Program-made: the position numbers and the translations under genes | In this document: positions 53,496-62,090 of the stretch, one piece after another | Layout of the letters: each line of letters opens with the position of its first letter | Numbering within the stretch: position 1 is the stretch's first letter | Notes under the pieces: generated by a model | What the model saw: the letters and a program-made list of their open reading frames with translations, nothing else | The model's database searches: none | Told to the model about the DNA's origin: nothing | NCBI GenBank assembly: GCA_026393835.1 | Contig: JAPKZK010000038.1 | Coordinates: 186,001 to 250,000, forward strand | Length of the DNA: 64,000 nt | Direction: 5' to 3' | Origin: Candidatus Aminicenantota bacterium | GTDB lineage: Bacteria > Acidobacteriota > Aminicenantia > UBA2199

Positions 53496-56400
53496 TCAAA
53501 TCTCTTCTCTTACTTTCCGTAAGGGATACCGGGCCGCGATCCACTTGCGCAGTAAATGGACCGGGAAACTGTAAACCATCCCTTTTTCCGATAGTATCTC
53601 CCGGGAAACCAGTTTTTCCAGTGTCTCCATCATTTGCTTGCGGGTGAAAGAGGAAGAGGCGATCTGGATTTTATTATAAATACCATCCACGCCCATATGG
53701 TCCGCCTGGGTATGGGTGAGTTCCTCGGCCAGGGCGCTTAAGACCAGTCGTTCTATGGTCGTGGCATCGTCCCAGATGTGCTGGGAAAAATTTTCGGTTC
53801 CCCCTGAAATGATGGCATCCACGGCATCATCTACATCGTCGATCAGGGCGTCGTTTCTTTTTTTCTTATCGTTCAAGGCATTCACCAGGGTTCTGCAGAC
53901 CAATTGAATGAGATAAGGCTGGGCGCCGGTCATTTTGAGGATTTGTTCTACTGCCAGGCTGTCATAGGTCAGTTGATCTTTTACCGGTTCTTTGATTAAG
54001 CGGATGGCGTCTTGGGGTTTCAAGCGGCTGAGCCGGTAATATACGGCGGTGTTGAAGAATATGGACCAGTAATCGGCGGCCATTTCTTCTATTTTATGGG
54101 TGCCGCAAAAAAGGAATATGAGTTTTTCTTCATGCTGCATTAAGTGGCGGATGTTGCTGAAAATGGTCCTGGAAATCCGTCCGTCTTCCACGCGCATTTG
54201 CAGTTCTTCAAATTCGTCCACCATCAAAACGATAATTCTATTGCCCAGTTCCGGTCCTATCTCTTTGAGGAACTGTTTGAAGCCGCTGAAATTTTCAACC
54301 CCGGTATCGGCATGCAGCGCTAATTTCTCCGTGATGGTAGTGGCGAAGGTGGTATAGAAATCTTTTTCATCATCGATGCCCTGCATATCGACATAAACGG
54401 GCGAGAGTCGCTTATCGGTAAAACCGTGGGTTTCGATGCGGTAGAGCAGGGAGGTTTTACCGCTCCTGCGCAAGCCGTGGCACACAAAGGTGTGGTGATC
54501 GCCGGAGGCCAGGATATTTTCATCGATAAAATCGTGGGCATCTTCCCTGCCGTAGAAGAGGGGTGTTTCGCCTTTCAATGGTTGGCCGGCAATGTAAGGA
54601 TTTTTAATTTTTTTAAATTCGGCGCTCGTTTGTCGTACGTAAACTGGAAATGAAAAGGATGATTGTTTATTGGTACTGACCCTATCGGTAAAACGGAGGG
54701 TTCCCTGGACAATGGTTTCGATGGGTTTGCCGGCCTTGATGGGAAAATAAATTTCTTTTACTTCCCAGGTTTCGATGATATCGATTTCCTTCTCCATGCC
54801 GCCGGGAAAAACAATATCCGGGCTGTCGGTTCGGATTGAAATCGTTACATGTGAAGCCAGTTCCTGCCCCTTGTTGGTTATTTCAAAATAGAGCTTGCGT
54901 TCCTCATCAGAAGCCGGAATTTCGTTATTTTTCAATTGGATGGTCAGCACGGCGGAACCTTGCAGTATTTTTGTTTCCTTATCTAAAATCTCTATACACC
55001 GGATAAGCCCTATTACCCAGATATGTCTAAATGGTTCGAAAAAGTCTTGTTTCACCTGCCTCAAGATGGTTTCCATATCCTGTTTTTGATCGAAAAGTAC
55101 AGACCGGCGTGTTCCCATACGCTCGATGGCATCGATTTTAAGGAGAGACTCTTTTACTTTATTTAAGCGGGGCATGATCGAATCAATGAAGGAGAAAAAA
55201 TTTATTCCCACGGGGAATTTGTCTATTTCCTGCAGCGTCCCAATCACCATGGAAATGTCTTTCAGATTTTCAGATTTCAATAATTGGAGGCAGGCTTGCA
55301 GTATTTTTATTATTTCTTCGTTAAAGCGATATTCTTTTTCTTCAGACATCAACCGACATACGATTTCTATCCGCTCTTCCAGTGGCTTCAGTATAAATTC
55401 ACGTTTTTCTTCTCCCGCGGACTTGAAAATATCTTTTCTTTGCAGCCATGATAAATTGTTGTCTTCCGGCTTCTTGATGGATGAAGAGCTGAAGAAATTA
55501 TTTCTCATGGATGCAGTCAATCTCTTATTAAATTCAATGTTGGTTAATGCATAGTAACAGCTTGCCAATGGGTTGGTCGAAAAAATTTTTTCTATTAATG
55601 CGATACCGTTGGATTCCAATATGGATAGGAATAGGTGATGGGCCATTTCCTTATTTTTTGCCAATTCCAGGACCGCTTTTTCCGCTTGCTTTTGCTGGAA
55701 GGTAGAACTATAGAGATGCATTATACGTTTTGCGGCCTCTTTGAGTCCCCATTCTTTGTTACCGGCGAAATGGAGCATTATTTTATCCAAACCCGGCAAT
55801 TGGAAGAACAACCGTTCATGTTTGAATAAAATTGAGTTTTCATAAGAAATCGACGCCAATTTTTTGTTTTCAATATTTCCCAGGATTTGCCTGCGTTGTC
55901 TGGCCCACAGGGGAAGGCAAATTAAATAATCCGGGATATGGGAAATAAAGAGAGGTATAACTAAAAACCCGAGGGCCACGATATGAAAGGGAGTACCGTA
56001 TTTTATCTTCTCATTCCAATACGGAAGAAGATAAACCATAATGCAAGCGAAGGGTCCCCATAAAAGGCTTGATTTTTGAATTTTTACATACCTTTGACGA
56101 AATATAATGCTTTTTTTTACATCATCATTTTTTCCTATCTTTGTTATTTCATCGAAAATGAAAAAATGAAACAGGTAGACGATCAGAAAATAGACAGGAA
56201 ATAGGATGCATTCGTAAGATTTCGGCAATACGTACTGAGACTGGGCAATCACTAAAAGCATGAAGGCCGATGCGGCTGTAAAAATATGGGGAGCAATTTT
56301 GTCATGTGTTTTCTTTTTTCCTTTAAAACTGAGGTAAAAAAAAGCAATGCATATCATAAATAATAGAGTCCAGACCATTTTTCCGTAGGGATGAAAAATA

Positions 56401-56978
56401 ATCTTAAAAATAGATTTTATTACAGAATCCCGTACTACGTCTGAGGAAACTAATAAGATGGAACCTGCGCCTGCGATTGATAATATGATTGCGCCAACGA
56501 TTGCCATTGCGACTGCGCCTACGGCGAATAATACTGCGACTGCGCCTACGAATGCACCTATTAATGCTATTGAGCCTGAGTCTACGAATGAGACTGGGGC
56601 TGCGATTAAGAATACCCCTATGAATACGATTGCGCCTGCTGGGTTTACGAATGAGATTGTGACTGAGAATGTGCCAGGGAATGTGAATGTGCGCATGTAT
56701 GAATGTGCGAATGCGTATGCACCTGCAAATGCGAATGTGAATGCGAATGCGACCAGAAATGCGGATCTAATGCTTTGATAGGGGTCCTGATAAAAAAAAT
56801 AATGGGGAATAGCCAGGGCTGTTCCCACCAATAACCCTGAGAAAAAGAACGCCCAGGTGGACGTGTATATATTTTTTCTATCCGCTTTTACAAAAGCATA
56901 CACTTTAGATGGCTGGATATACAACTGCCATAAAAAACGGGGCGCCAGTTTTAATGCTTCGATGATGATCTTAATCAT
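53496..56978 (-). CDS. large membrane-anchored STAND-like ATPase
   Basis: A 1160-aa protein. Residues 1-390 hold about ten hydrophobic segments, partly alanine/phenylalanine-rich and coded by low-complexity DNA. A helical middle region (about 390-680) and a beta-rich segment (700-800, SHVTISIRTDSPDIVFPGG) follow. The ATPase lies at 810-1160: FYGRED, Walker A GLRRSGKTS (about 836-844), Walker B IVLMVDEFEEL (about 917-927) and a C-terminal winged helix (RKQMMETLEKLVSREIL). The layout suggests a membrane sensor or effector coupled to a STAND NTPase, as in conflict systems. It overlaps the upstream ATPase gene by 4 nt. Function is inferred. Confidence 0.75.
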   Translation of the reverse strand: MIKIIIEALKLAPRFLWQLYIQPSKVYAFVKADRKNIYTSTWAFFFSGLLVGTALAIPHYFFYQDPYQSIRSAFLVAFAFTFAFAGAYAFAHSYMRTFTFPGTFSVTISFVNPAGAIVFIGVFLIAAPVSFVDSGSIALIGAFVGAVAVLFAVGAVAMAIVGAIILSIAGAGSILLVSSDVVRDSVIKSIFKIIFHPYGKMVWTLLFMICIAFFYLSFKGKKKTHDKIAPHIFTAASAFMLLVIAQSQYVLPKSYECILFPVYFLIVYLFHFFIFDEITKIGKNDDVKKSIIFRQRYVKIQKSSLLWGPFACIMVYLLPYWNEKIKYGTPFHIVALGFLVIPLFISHIPDYLICLPLWARQRRQILGNIENKKLASISYENSILFKHERLFFQLPGLDKIMLHFAGNKEWGLKEAAKRIMHLYSSTFQQKQAEKAVLELAKNKEMAHHLFLSILESNGIALIEKIFSTNPLASCYYALTNIEFNKRLTASMRNNFFSSSSIKKPEDNNLSWLQRKDIFKSAGEEKREFILKPLEERIEIVCRLMSEEKEYRFNEEIIKILQACLQLLKSENLKDISMVIGTLQEIDKFPVGINFFSFIDSIMPRLNKVKESLLKIDAIERMGTRRSVLFDQKQDMETILRQVKQDFFEPFRHIWVIGLIRCIEILDKETKILQGSAVLTIQLKNNEIPASDEERKLYFEITNKGQELASHVTISIRTDSPDIVFPGGMEKEIDIIETWEVKEIYFPIKAGKPIETIVQGTLRFTDRVSTNKQSSFSFPVYVRQTSAEFKKIKNPYIAGQPLKGETPLFYGREDAHDFIDENILASGDHHTFVCHGLRRSGKTSLLYRIETHGFTDKRLSPVYVDMQGIDDEKDFYTTFATTITEKLALHADTGVENFSGFKQFLKEIGPELGNRIIVLMVDEFEELQMRVEDGRISRTIFSNIRHLMQHEEKLIFLFCGTHKIEEMAADYWSIFFNTAVYYRLSRLKPQDAIRLIKEPVKDQLTYDSLAVEQILKMTGAQPYLIQLVCRTLVNALNDKKKRNDALIDDVDDAVDAIISGGTENFSQHIWDDATTIERLVLSALAEELTHTQADHMGVDGIYNKIQIASSSFTRKQMMETLEKLVSREILSEKGMVYSFPVHLLRKWIAARYPLRKVREEI
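56440..56775 (-). repeat. low-complexity coding DNA in the membrane region of the ATPase
   Basis: Hexamer-like words (GCGAAT, GTGAAT, GCGACT, GCGCCT) repeat through this segment and code alternating Ala/Phe/Val/Ile membrane residues such as AFAFTFAFAGAYAFA. Slippage could vary its length. Confidence 0.7.
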
Positions 56979-58081
56979 GATTTATCACCCTTAACGACCT
57001 CTTTTCCTTTTAGTAAAATATCCAATCCATCCTTTATATGTTGAATAATTTTTTTCTCAGATAGCTTCTTTTTCTTTACTTCAAATAACTTATCGATCAA
57101 CTCCGCAAAATATCCTGAAAAAGGGGAATATGTCTTTTCTACCTGAATCGCCAGTCCACGAACTAATAAATCATTCAGGATAAATTCTTCTTTGGCATTT
57201 ATGCCTTTTAAATCCTTTAACAGTTTCTGTTCCTCTACCTTTCTATTGTCCCATATTTCCTTATAATGCGGGCGTAATTGTACTTCCAACCTCTTCCAAT
57301 CCACCGTGGCATTATTCCTCCCGGCATCCCAGGCAAAACCGCACGCCACCTGGTTGAAATAAGGATAAGCCCCGGCATAATATTGAATTTTTTCTTCCGC
57401 TTCCTTTGTTAACGCGAACCCGGTCTTTTCAAATCCATATCGTCTTAATTTCACGATGCTTTCATGCTCCATCAGGCCAAGATAAACATGCTCAAAAATA
57501 TTCCAGAACCCGGAAGATTTAACGGCTTGATGCGTCAACTCTTTAAGCGCCGTCTTTGATACCGAAACAAAGGCCAACCGGTTGTCCGGGTTATTGGCCA
57601 AAGCCCTTAAATTGGAAAAGAATGTATCATCCGCAAATGAATGTTCAGGCAGATGTTCAAACTCATCGATGAAGATGATGGTTTTGACCCCGTTCCCCCC
57701 TTCTTTTTTTACAAACGCCTTAAAAGATGAATAATTGTCAAAAAGATTTCCTCCCTGCTTTTCCTTTGCCGCGTCACAAAACGCCTGGTTCAACAATTGA
57801 AAAAACCGTTCCTTTGTCTGGCAATCGCCATCGATCCCATCACAATCGATGTAAACGGCGCGGGTGTTTCCTTCGTTTTTGATTTTATGAAACACCCGGT
57901 TGGCCAGGGACGATTTCCCGATTCGTCTTTCACCCACGATGGATACGCATTGCGGCCTATCGCCGGAAAGCATCTCCGCGATCCTCTGCATCTCTTTCTC
58001 CCGTCCGAAAAACATATCCGACTCGATGGGAATCATTGCTCTTTCCTTGAAAGGATTGGTAACGGTCATTTGTTGGGGCAT
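56975..58081 (-). CDS. AAA ATPase, STAND-like, partner of the large ATPase
   Basis: A 368-aa ATPase with FFGREKEMQRI, Walker A GERRIGKSS (50-58), Walker B TIIFIDEFEHL (134-144), and a C-terminal helical/winged-helix region. It resembles the ATPase part of the 1160-aa protein and overlaps its start by 4 nt, so the two are likely co-translated partners. CAGGAG precedes the ATG. A second, deleted copy of its promoter and an internal fragment remain at 61587-61727. Confidence 0.85.
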   Translation of the reverse strand: MPQQMTVTNPFKERAMIPIESDMFFGREKEMQRIAEMLSGDRPQCVSIVGERRIGKSSLANRVFHKIKNEGNTRAVYIDCDGIDGDCQTKERFFQLLNQAFCDAAKEKQGGNLFDNYSSFKAFVKKEGGNGVKTIIFIDEFEHLPEHSFADDTFFSNLRALANNPDNRLAFVSVSKTALKELTHQAVKSSGFWNIFEHVYLGLMEHESIVKLRRYGFEKTGFALTKEAEEKIQYYAGAYPYFNQVACGFAWDAGRNNATVDWKRLEVQLRPHYKEIWDNRKVEEQKLLKDLKGINAKEEFILNDLLVRGLAIQVEKTYSPFSGYFAELIDKLFEVKKKKLSEKKIIQHIKDGLDILLKGKEVVKGDKS

Positions 58082-58128
58082 TCCTGGCTCCTGTTTCTTT
58101 ATTTTCTTGACTTATAACCTATCTCCCG

Positions 58129-58157
58129 ATTATACAAATTAATTGGTTGATTTGCAA
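58129..58157 (-). promoter_or_regulatory. promoter of the two-ATPase operon
   Basis: On the minus strand TTGCAA (58152-58157) and TATAAT (58129-58134) are 17 nt apart, about 48 nt before the ATG. Confidence 0.75.
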
Positions 58158-58205
58158 GTGCTAAACGGCCTCCCTTCGGGAGAATTTAAATTAAACAGGA
58201 TACCA

Positions 58206-58376
58206 TTAACTTTGGGCCATTTTTTCTTTCATGCGATTTATTTTTTCTGCAGAGATGCCTGTAAGTTTCTCAATTATATTAATTGGTAAGCCCAGATCAA
58301 AGGCGTTTTTTATAATTTCCCTGGTAGTCTCTTTCTTTCCTTCTTTTCTTAATCTATCGGCTAAGGTTAACATCAT
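58206..58376 (-). CDS. short protein resembling the C-terminus of Rpn/PD-(D/E)XK transposase-like proteins
   Basis: A 56-aa frame (MMLTLADRLRKEGKKETTRE, then AFDLGLPINIIEKLTGIS) behind a very strong ribosome site AAGGAGGTGAT. The GKKET...EKLTGIS pattern is the typical tail of Rpn-family nuclease/transposase-like proteins. The nuclease part is absent, so it is a remnant or a small independent gene. Confidence 0.6.
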   Translation of the reverse strand: MMLTLADRLRKEGKKETTREIIKNAFDLGLPINIIEKLTGISAEKINRMKEKMAQS

Positions 58377-58427
58377 ATCACCTCCTTCTATATTGGTTTC
58401 TTCTAATAGCCCTTTGCCTTTGGTGGT

Positions 58428-60554
58428 TCAACCAACTTTCAACCGTTTCTCTTTATACTCATACAGCCAATCCATGGCGTCCTTGTTTTGACGGGTCATT
58501 TCCAGGATAGGCTCTTTTAAACTTTCGATGCGGATACCTTGTAAGGTTTTTTCCGTCAACCTTTCCAATTCAACCAGGCATTTGACGCCGAAAGCCAAAA
58601 GACGCAGCCGCGGATAAGATGGCTTTAGATCACGCAGTATCCCTAATATTTTAAACCCGGTCAGCATATCGCTGCCGCAGGCAATGGGGACCGTCTCAAG
58701 CTCCAGGTAATCTTCGTTGCCCAGGCACTTTTGTAATAGCGGAACAAACGTTTCATCCTGCCGCCTGCGATGCTCTACCAGGTAACACGCGGCAATGTAT
58801 TCCATTATAGTGGAGTGGGAAAAAACATACTCCCTATTGAAGGTTTGGATTAACAGGTGATCTTTATGAAGCTGCTCAAACCATTGTTCCGACCTTTTGG
58901 GCGCGGTCTTCTCCTCGGCTCCGGGCCAATTTTTCTTGATAAAACCGATGAAAAGCCCGATCAATGTCTCTTCATCGACTGTGAAATGAGCCTTTCCATC
59001 GACGCTGTTATAGAAAAGATGAAAGCAAAGATAGGCCAATGCATCATATAAAACCTTTATTTCCCTGTGCTTTTCAAAAAAGTCCGATTTTTTGACTTCC
59101 ATGAAAAAAAGTTCCAGGTTTTTAAATGGAAACGCATTAATTTTAATATTATCCCAGGCCTTTAAAAGAATAAATTTCATCAACATTTCGTACATTTGAA
59201 AACGGAGGTCAAATTTTTCATAGGCCTGGTAATAAGCTGCAATCAGCAAGGCTATGATAGGAGTGACGGTCATCTTCACCACTACTTCCTCTTGCCATAC
59301 AGCCGCATCAAAATTTTTATACGTGGTAGAATCTTCATCGAGAATATGCCGGGCTAAAGAACGCACCTGTTCCATGTTAAGCGATAATGCTTCAAAAACC
59401 TGTATCTTATATTGCCTGATGCCTTGCGCCAGGTAAATTTTCTCCGAGGATATTGATGTCAGAACCAGGCGGTTTTCCGAATGTAGTACAAAAAAGAGTT
59501 GTCTAATTCTTTCCCGCGTCTCAAGGTCCTGGGCTTCGTCCAATGCATCTACCAACAGGGTCAACCTTTTTTCTTTAAACGATTGGACAACCTTTAATTC
59601 CGCATTCCGGAACTCTACTAATTCATCCGGCGTTAATTCATTTACCTGTTTTTTCCCGAACAAGAACACCCAGGTCATATACGAAAGGGCTTCTTCATAC
59701 GACGGCGACCCCGGTTCCGAAGCGTACCTTTGCTTAAACCATGTGTCGTAAAAAGGAGCGTTGTAACACGAAACAAAGAGAACGGTTTGGGTTTCGCCGG
59801 GAAGTTTGGATTCATTGCCCTTGAATTCCCGGAAAGCCAGGCAGCGGAGGATGGTGATTTTCCCGGCGCCGGGAAGGCCAAAAATAACCGCCCCCTTCCG
59901 GTGCTTCTCATAAAATAAGGTTACATCGATTTCCTTTCCTTGACGGGGTACATTTTTTTTTGTATTCCCTTTTTGTCCCGGTAGGGATTCGCTCGATTCT
60001 GCCTGGAAAAAGTCTTCATCGTATGCCAGGGAAAGATTGATAAAATTTTTCTCCATGGGAACGGGGGGATAAATATTCCCGAATACCGGTATATAGGCGA
60101 CATCTCTTCTTAACTCTTCCATCCGCTGCTCAAGCAGGTTGGAAACGCCGGCATCCCCACTTACAATCCTTAATCGATAAAAGGGTGGAAACCACGCCTC
60201 ATTGTCAAACCCCGTGAGGGGTTCATTCAACTCCAAACGATTGGCCTCGATACTTTCCCCGGTTAGAAGATGCTTGATACCAAGATACAACGGATGTGTT
60301 ACTACCAATTCCCAGGAAAGGGCATATCTTTCCAAACGAAATACTTTGATGCCTTCTGCGCCGAAAAACAGGACGGCATCGCCCTGGGAGTTTACGATAC
60401 GAAATCCGTGTTTTTCAACGATGTGTTTTATTTTGTCCTGGAAATAGGATATATAATCGGCCGTAACGGTATCCCCCATTTTAATGGACTGATTTGTGAA
60501 ATTCACAATATCCACCAGCGCCAGGATACCTTGTAAGACTTTAAATGCTGCCAT
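58428..60554 (-). CDS. cyclase-like domain fused to a NACHT/STAND NTPase
   Basis: A 708-aa protein. Residues 1-70 resemble the first half of a class III nucleotidyl cyclase domain: ALVDIVNFT (metal-site D15) and NSQGDAVLFFG (second Asp, D59). The later cyclase half is not recognisable. The NACHT NTPase follows: Walker A region GLPGAGKIT (226-234) has Ile where Ser/Thr normally follows the Lys. Walker B LTLLVDALDEAQ (331-342) is good, and a helical C-terminal region ends the protein (FSHSTIMEYIAACYLV). STAND/NACHT proteins act as threat sensors in bacteria. Cyclase activity is doubtful. The gene starts at a TAATG overlap with a broken ATPase gene. Confidence 0.75.
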   Translation of the reverse strand: MAAFKVLQGILALVDIVNFTNQSIKMGDTVTADYISYFQDKIKHIVEKHGFRIVNSQGDAVLFFGAEGIKVFRLERYALSWELVVTHPLYLGIKHLLTGESIEANRLELNEPLTGFDNEAWFPPFYRLRIVSGDAGVSNLLEQRMEELRRDVAYIPVFGNIYPPVPMEKNFINLSLAYDEDFFQAESSESLPGQKGNTKKNVPRQGKEIDVTLFYEKHRKGAVIFGLPGAGKITILRCLAFREFKGNESKLPGETQTVLFVSCYNAPFYDTWFKQRYASEPGSPSYEEALSYMTWVFLFGKKQVNELTPDELVEFRNAELKVVQSFKEKRLTLLVDALDEAQDLETRERIRQLFFVLHSENRLVLTSISSEKIYLAQGIRQYKIQVFEALSLNMEQVRSLARHILDEDSTTYKNFDAAVWQEEVVVKMTVTPIIALLIAAYYQAYEKFDLRFQMYEMLMKFILLKAWDNIKINAFPFKNLELFFMEVKKSDFFEKHREIKVLYDALAYLCFHLFYNSVDGKAHFTVDEETLIGLFIGFIKKNWPGAEEKTAPKRSEQWFEQLHKDHLLIQTFNREYVFSHSTIMEYIAACYLVEHRRRQDETFVPLLQKCLGNEDYLELETVPIACGSDMLTGFKILGILRDLKPSYPRLRLLAFGVKCLVELERLTEKTLQGIRIESLKEPILEMTRQNKDAMDWLYEYKEKRLKVG

Positions 60555-60774
60555 TACCGTGCCTTTCCCTTCTTATAGCCATCGGGGAGCTTTACGAAAA
60601 GTTTATTTTTCTCAAGCCATTCGAGAAAGATGCTCTTAGTAAAGGTATGAAGGCAAACAAAAGTTTTCCAACGGTGCTTTTACCCGTGTCATTCTCGCCG
60701 GCAATTACGGTGAGACCGTTTAACTCGATCCCGGCATCTTCTATCATCCCGGTATTCTTAAATGTTACCTGCAT
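60554..60774 (-). pseudogene. AAA ATPase remnant: N-terminus joined to C-terminus
   Basis: From the ATG at 60774 the frame reads MQVTFKNTGMIEDAGIELNG and the P-loop GENDTGKST, then breaks. The following frame (LTKSIFLEWLEKNKLFVKLP, then DGYKKGKAR, TAA) is the usual C-terminus of such ATPases. The middle is deleted. Its TAA overlaps the ATG of the cyclase-NACHT gene. Confidence 0.65.
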
Positions 60775-60849
60775 ATACACCTCATTCGATTTATTATTCA
60801 ACGTTCAACGTCTTCGCTGCTGCGGTGCTGCGGGATTATCATATTAAAA

Positions 60850-61020
60850 AAAAACTGAAATGTCAATGGTTTTCTGTGCCCTGAATCCGCCGCCTAATTT
60901 TATTAGCCGCGAAGATCGCGAAGGGACGCGAAGGGACGCGAAGAGAAGATGCCCACGAATTACCCGAATTAACACGAATGAAACGAATTAACTCGAATGA
61001 AAAAAGCCTTGCTTGCAAAC
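60850..61020. other. dispersed word-repeat region
   Basis: Holds 'ccgcgaagatcgcgaaggga' type words (60904-60945) and 'acgaattaacacgaatgaaacg' type words (60955-61000). No gene. Confidence 0.6.
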
Positions 61021-61026
61021 CCAATT

Positions 61027-61329
61027 TTATTTAGGTCTGCGTTTTTTTAGAATTGCCGGGTCTCTTTTGGCGTGAAGAACTGCAAGAACTATTATATTAT
61101 CCCTATCAATGATGTAAAATATCTCGTAGGGGAAACGGTGGGTTATGGACCTGCGTACATTTTTATAAATTTTTTGATATATTCTCGGATCTTTGATTAT
61201 TAGATCAAAAGCATCATCAACACAACTCAGAAACTCTAATCCTAAACCGGGAACTTGATCTTGATACCACCGAAATGATTCGGTTAGATCGGCCTCTGCT
61301 TCGGGTCGAATGATTATTTTGTAGCTCAC
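61027..61329 (-). CDS. RelE/ParE-family toxin
   Basis: A 100-aa toxin with IIRPEAEADLTESFRWYQDQ, LEFLSCVDDAFDLI and RRSITHRFPYEIFYIID, the ParE/RelE fold motifs. ParE acts on gyrase and RelE on mRNA; the sequence looks closer to ParE. Start overlaps the antitoxin stop by 4 nt. Confidence 0.92.
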   Translation of the reverse strand: MSYKIIIRPEAEADLTESFRWYQDQVPGLGLEFLSCVDDAFDLIIKDPRIYQKIYKNVRRSITHRFPYEIFYIIDRDNIIVLAVLHAKRDPAILKKRRPK

Positions 61330-61547
61330 GGGGTTGACAGAAGCTTCTCCTTAATTTTTTCCCAGGGCTGACCTGCTCTTGGATTTTCGTAATAGGAATT
61401 AAGCCGAGTTTCGAGTTCCTGCTGTTGAGCAGTGGTTAAAGGAATCGACTCCGGACTTTCCGCAATGCTCTCCCATATCTGGCTCATTATCATTAGTCGC
61501 TGGGCAACACTTAACTCAAGTATCTTCGAAAGTTCTTTGGTTCTCAT
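61326..61547 (-). CDS. addiction-module antitoxin (TIGR02574-like)
   Basis: A 73-aa antitoxin: LSVAQRLMIMSQIWESIAES, then PLTTAQQQELETRL and a tail with PWEKIKEKLL, the typical pattern of short antitoxins beside ParE/RelE toxins. The promoter's -10 box ends 6 nt before the ATG and there is no ribosome site, so it should be read from a leaderless mRNA. Confidence 0.9.
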   Translation of the reverse strand: MRTKELSKILELSVAQRLMIMSQIWESIAESPESIPLTTAQQQELETRLNSYYENPRAGQPWEKIKEKLLSTP

Positions 61548-61553
61548 GGCTCT

Positions 61554-61582
61554 ATTATAATATCAAAATAACGTTTTGGCAA
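61554..61582 (-). promoter_or_regulatory. leaderless promoter of the ParE/RelE module
   Basis: On the minus strand TTGCCA (61577-61582) and TATAAT (61554-61559) are 17 nt apart, with 6 nt to the ATG. Confidence 0.8.
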
Positions 61583-61586
61583 CCCA

Positions 61587-61727
61587 TATCGTCTTAATTT
61601 CACGATACTTTCATGCTAAATCAGTCAATGCTGTAAGCCGCATGGAAACCTCCTAATTTGTCAGGCATTCTCTTCTTTTCTACCATATCTGCCGAGTATA
61701 CAAATTAATCGATGGATTTGCAAGTGC
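61587..61727 (-). pseudogene. relic copy of the ATPase gene 56975-58081 (promoter plus internal fragment)
   Basis: TTGCAA (61718-61723) with TATACT (61695-61700) lies in sequence matching the ATPase promoter region at 58120-58160. Further on, 61587-61626 matches the gene interior near 57437-57475 (HESIVKLRRYG). An AGGAGG followed by a 10-codon frame lies between. The rest is gone. Confidence 0.6.
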
Positions 61728-61846
61728 CCGGAAACCTGGATCCGCCGCCTAATTTTATTAGCCGCTAAGAACGCGAAGGGACGCGAAGAAAAAGAAAAAG
61801 CTCATTTTACCCCGGCACCACTACCCGGACCTATGTCGGGATTCCC

Positions 61847-61930
61847 TTGATTCCTGGGGAAACTTTCCAGGGCCGTGATAAAACTTGCCGGAGCTTCAAT
61901 AAATCTTTCCAGGGCTTTGGTTAAACTTTC
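61847..61930 (-). repeat. four degenerate 21-bp units (third heptad array)
   Basis: On the minus strand the segment reads ESLTKAL, ERFIEAP, ASFITAL, ESFPRNQ, four 7-residue units of 21 bp each. The surrounding frame is mostly word repeats, so this may be a relic rather than a gene. Confidence 0.45.
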
Positions 61931-62090
61931 CTGGTGGGATTTGGAACTATAAAAGTAGAGAATGATGAATGATGAAGAAAAAAAGGAAGAGCGGAAAAAG
62001 CAGAAGAGTCCGTGAACCGTCCGTGTTCGTCGCGACGCTTGTGGCACATTTTTTTTCGTGAAAATTCGTGTAATTCGTGGGCTTTTTTTC

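Noticed and set aside
56458..56778. 106-aa plus-strand frame rich in Ala/Asn/Pro
   Set aside because: It is the antisense of the low-complexity membrane region of the ATPase and has no start signals.
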